Assembly (NCBI GenBank): GCA_905236925.1
Contig: CAJOQS010000226.1
Coordinates: forward strand, 1-7,676
Direction: 5' to 3'
DNA: 7,676 bases
Origin: an uncultured Lachnospiraceae bacterium
GTDB lineage: Bacteria > Bacillota > Clostridia > Lachnospirales > Lachnospiraceae
This document shows, piece after piece, positions 6,742 to 7,676 of the stretch (position 1 is its first letter; every line of letters begins with the position of its first letter). The position numbers and the translations under genes are program-made. A model generated the notes under the pieces. It did no database searches, had not been told where the DNA came from, and saw only the letters and a list, made by a program, of their open reading frames with translations.

Positions 6742-7676
6742 TTACTTGATGATTACGATATCGCCCTCGGACAGGCCGCTCAGAACCCATACCGAGGAGC
6801 TGCCGGTCGCGCCTTTTTTGATATACCTTTTCATTCTGCTGCCGTTGCTAAGGATATAGACATAGTCGCCCTTATCATCGAAATACACGGCATTCCGGTC
6901 CACAAGGACCACACCCTTTACATCCACTGCTTTGTAGGATACCGTAACATCCCTTCCGTATCCGAATGCCGCAGGGTCGCCGGTTATCTCAATGATATCG
7001 TCATTGCCGATGAGTCCGGGCGAAAGAACAGCGCTCCTGCAGGTCCTGACGATGCCTTCCACGGAAACCGCGCCCTCGTTCTGCGCCTGGGTCACCGTAA
7101 CGGGCATGTTATATCCGAGTCCCGAGGCACCGCCCGAAACCCTTACCCTGAAGCTCCTTGTATCGCAGATCCGGCAGATATAAGCATAATTCCATATCAT
7201 ATCCCTGCTTTTGAATCTGGTCAGATCCCTGACTTCACCTTCCGATTCTGCTGCTATGAACAGCTCCTCCCCGTCTCTTTCAAGGTTGTTCAGCCGTCCG
7301 CAGAGCTCATCTATCTCCTCGAGCCTTGCTTCGTATTCCTTTTTGTATGCCCTTTCGAGCCTTTCATAAAGCAGTCCCGCGATCCTGCGGTCATTGACGG
7401 AGGCCGCGTGCACCTTAAGATCTGCATATTTTTCGAGCAGGCCGAGGTTTACGCTTATATATTCCTCAAGATTCTGCTCAAGTGATTCTATTTCCGACCT
7501 GAGGTTTCCTATATCCTCATCCTCGGACTCGCGTACGACCCTGATCAGCGGATCTCCCCGTTTTACCCATTGTCCGTTCGTGACCATTGTCTGAAGGTAT
7601 CTGACATTGCCCTCGAGACGGTTCACGCAGTAAGTCTCGTTCTCGTAGATTATATCGCCCCTGCACGTGCTGACCT
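6742..7676 (-). CDS. HlyD/MacA-type membrane fusion (adaptor) protein, 5' end missing
   Basis: 310 residues are visible before the stop; the frame runs open to the right edge, so the start and the N-terminal membrane anchor lie outside. A GTG at 7624-7626 is only an inner codon: the 16 preceding residues, including S-T-C-R-G-D-I, continue the family pattern. Domains in order, numbered from the first full codon (V at 7672-7674): an N-terminal strand and half lipoyl-like segment with V-T-N-G-Q-W-V-K-R-G-D-P-L (31-43); a long charged helical hairpin, probably coiled coil (about 49-132); the return strand, then a beta-barrel region starting Y-I-C-R-I-C-D-T (165-172) and containing V-R-V; and a C-terminal part ending V-L-S-G-L-S-E-G-D-I-V-I-I-K, typical of MacA-like proteins. 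It should link the permease's outside domains to the cell surface. The stop is 19 bases before the permease ATG, so the two are co-transcribed. Six Cys are visible, two as C-R-I-C. Family is confident, subfamily is not. Confidence 0.88.
   Translation of the reverse strand, partial: VSTCRGDIIYENETYCVNRLEGNVRYLQTMVTNGQWVKRGDPLIRVVRESEDEDIGNLRSEIESLEQNLEEYISVNLGLLEKYADLKVHAASVNDRRIAGLLYERLERAYKKEYEARLEEIDELCGRLNNLERDGEELFIAAESEGEVRDLTRFKSRDMIWNYAYICRICDTRSFRVRVSGGASGLGYNMPVTVTQAQNEGAVSVEGIVRTCRSAVLSPGLIGNDDIIEITGDPAAFGYGRDVTVSYKAVDVKGVVLVDRNAVYFDDKGDYVYILSNGSRMKRYIKKGATGSSSVWVLSGLSEGDIVIIK

Noticed and set aside
7624..7626. GTG as the real start of the membrane fusion protein
   Set aside because: The frame continues upstream to the edge without a stop and the upstream residues (S-T-C-R-G-D-I...) fit the family; a start here would remove the anchor and the first lipoyl strand. 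No ribosome binding site precedes it.
1..7676. CRISPR array, insertion sequence, attachment site, tRNA or rRNA
   Set aside because: I found no regularly spaced direct repeats, no transposase-like product, no terminal repeats and no cloverleaf or rRNA-like stretch; genes are close-packed except for one 355-base gap.

Overview
The window comes from a Gram-positive, low-to-medium GC bacterium, most likely a gut or rumen member of the Clostridia (Oscillospirales or Lachnospirales). The grounds are a lipoprotein signal with a Bacillota-style Ser/Thr/Lys/Asp-rich tether, a strong AAAGGAGG ribosome binding site, a textbook sigma-A type promoter, and a MacB/FtsX-type exporter without outer-membrane genes. 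This placement is inference; no phylogenetic marker lies in the window.

All five recognisable genes are on the minus strand, so the genetic order runs from the right end to the left. From 7676 to 2270 lies a tightly packed operon: (1) an HlyD/MacA-type membrane fusion protein whose start is cut by the window edge; (2) a 936-residue FtsX-type permease with two fused halves (about 10 membrane segments, two large outside domains); (3) a 238-residue ATPase; (4) a 304-residue ATPase with an extra C-terminal domain that reads like a SpoVT/AbrB swapped-hairpin. Gaps are 19, 8 and 2 bases, so co-transcription and translational coupling are likely. Together they should form one exporter: two different ATPases drive a mechanotransmission-type permease linked to an adaptor on the cell surface. 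The substrate (antimicrobial peptide, lipid, lipoprotein or other) cannot be read from the sequence.

From 2269 to 1915 is a 355-base AT-rich intergenic region. It holds candidate 3' structures for the exporter operon, a hairpin that may terminate transcription, a strong promoter and a possibly structured leader for the next gene.

From 1914 to the left edge is the first 638 codons of a family 5 (oligopeptide type) extracellular solute-binding lipoprotein. It has its own promoter and highly biased codon use, so it is probably strongly expressed and independent of the exporter. It is longer than typical OppA because of an insertion in the first half. No permease or ATPase for this uptake system is in the window.

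The most interesting single observation is the AbrB-like tail on the second ATPase. I saw no CRISPR array, mobile element, tRNA or rRNA, and no convincing plus-strand gene.
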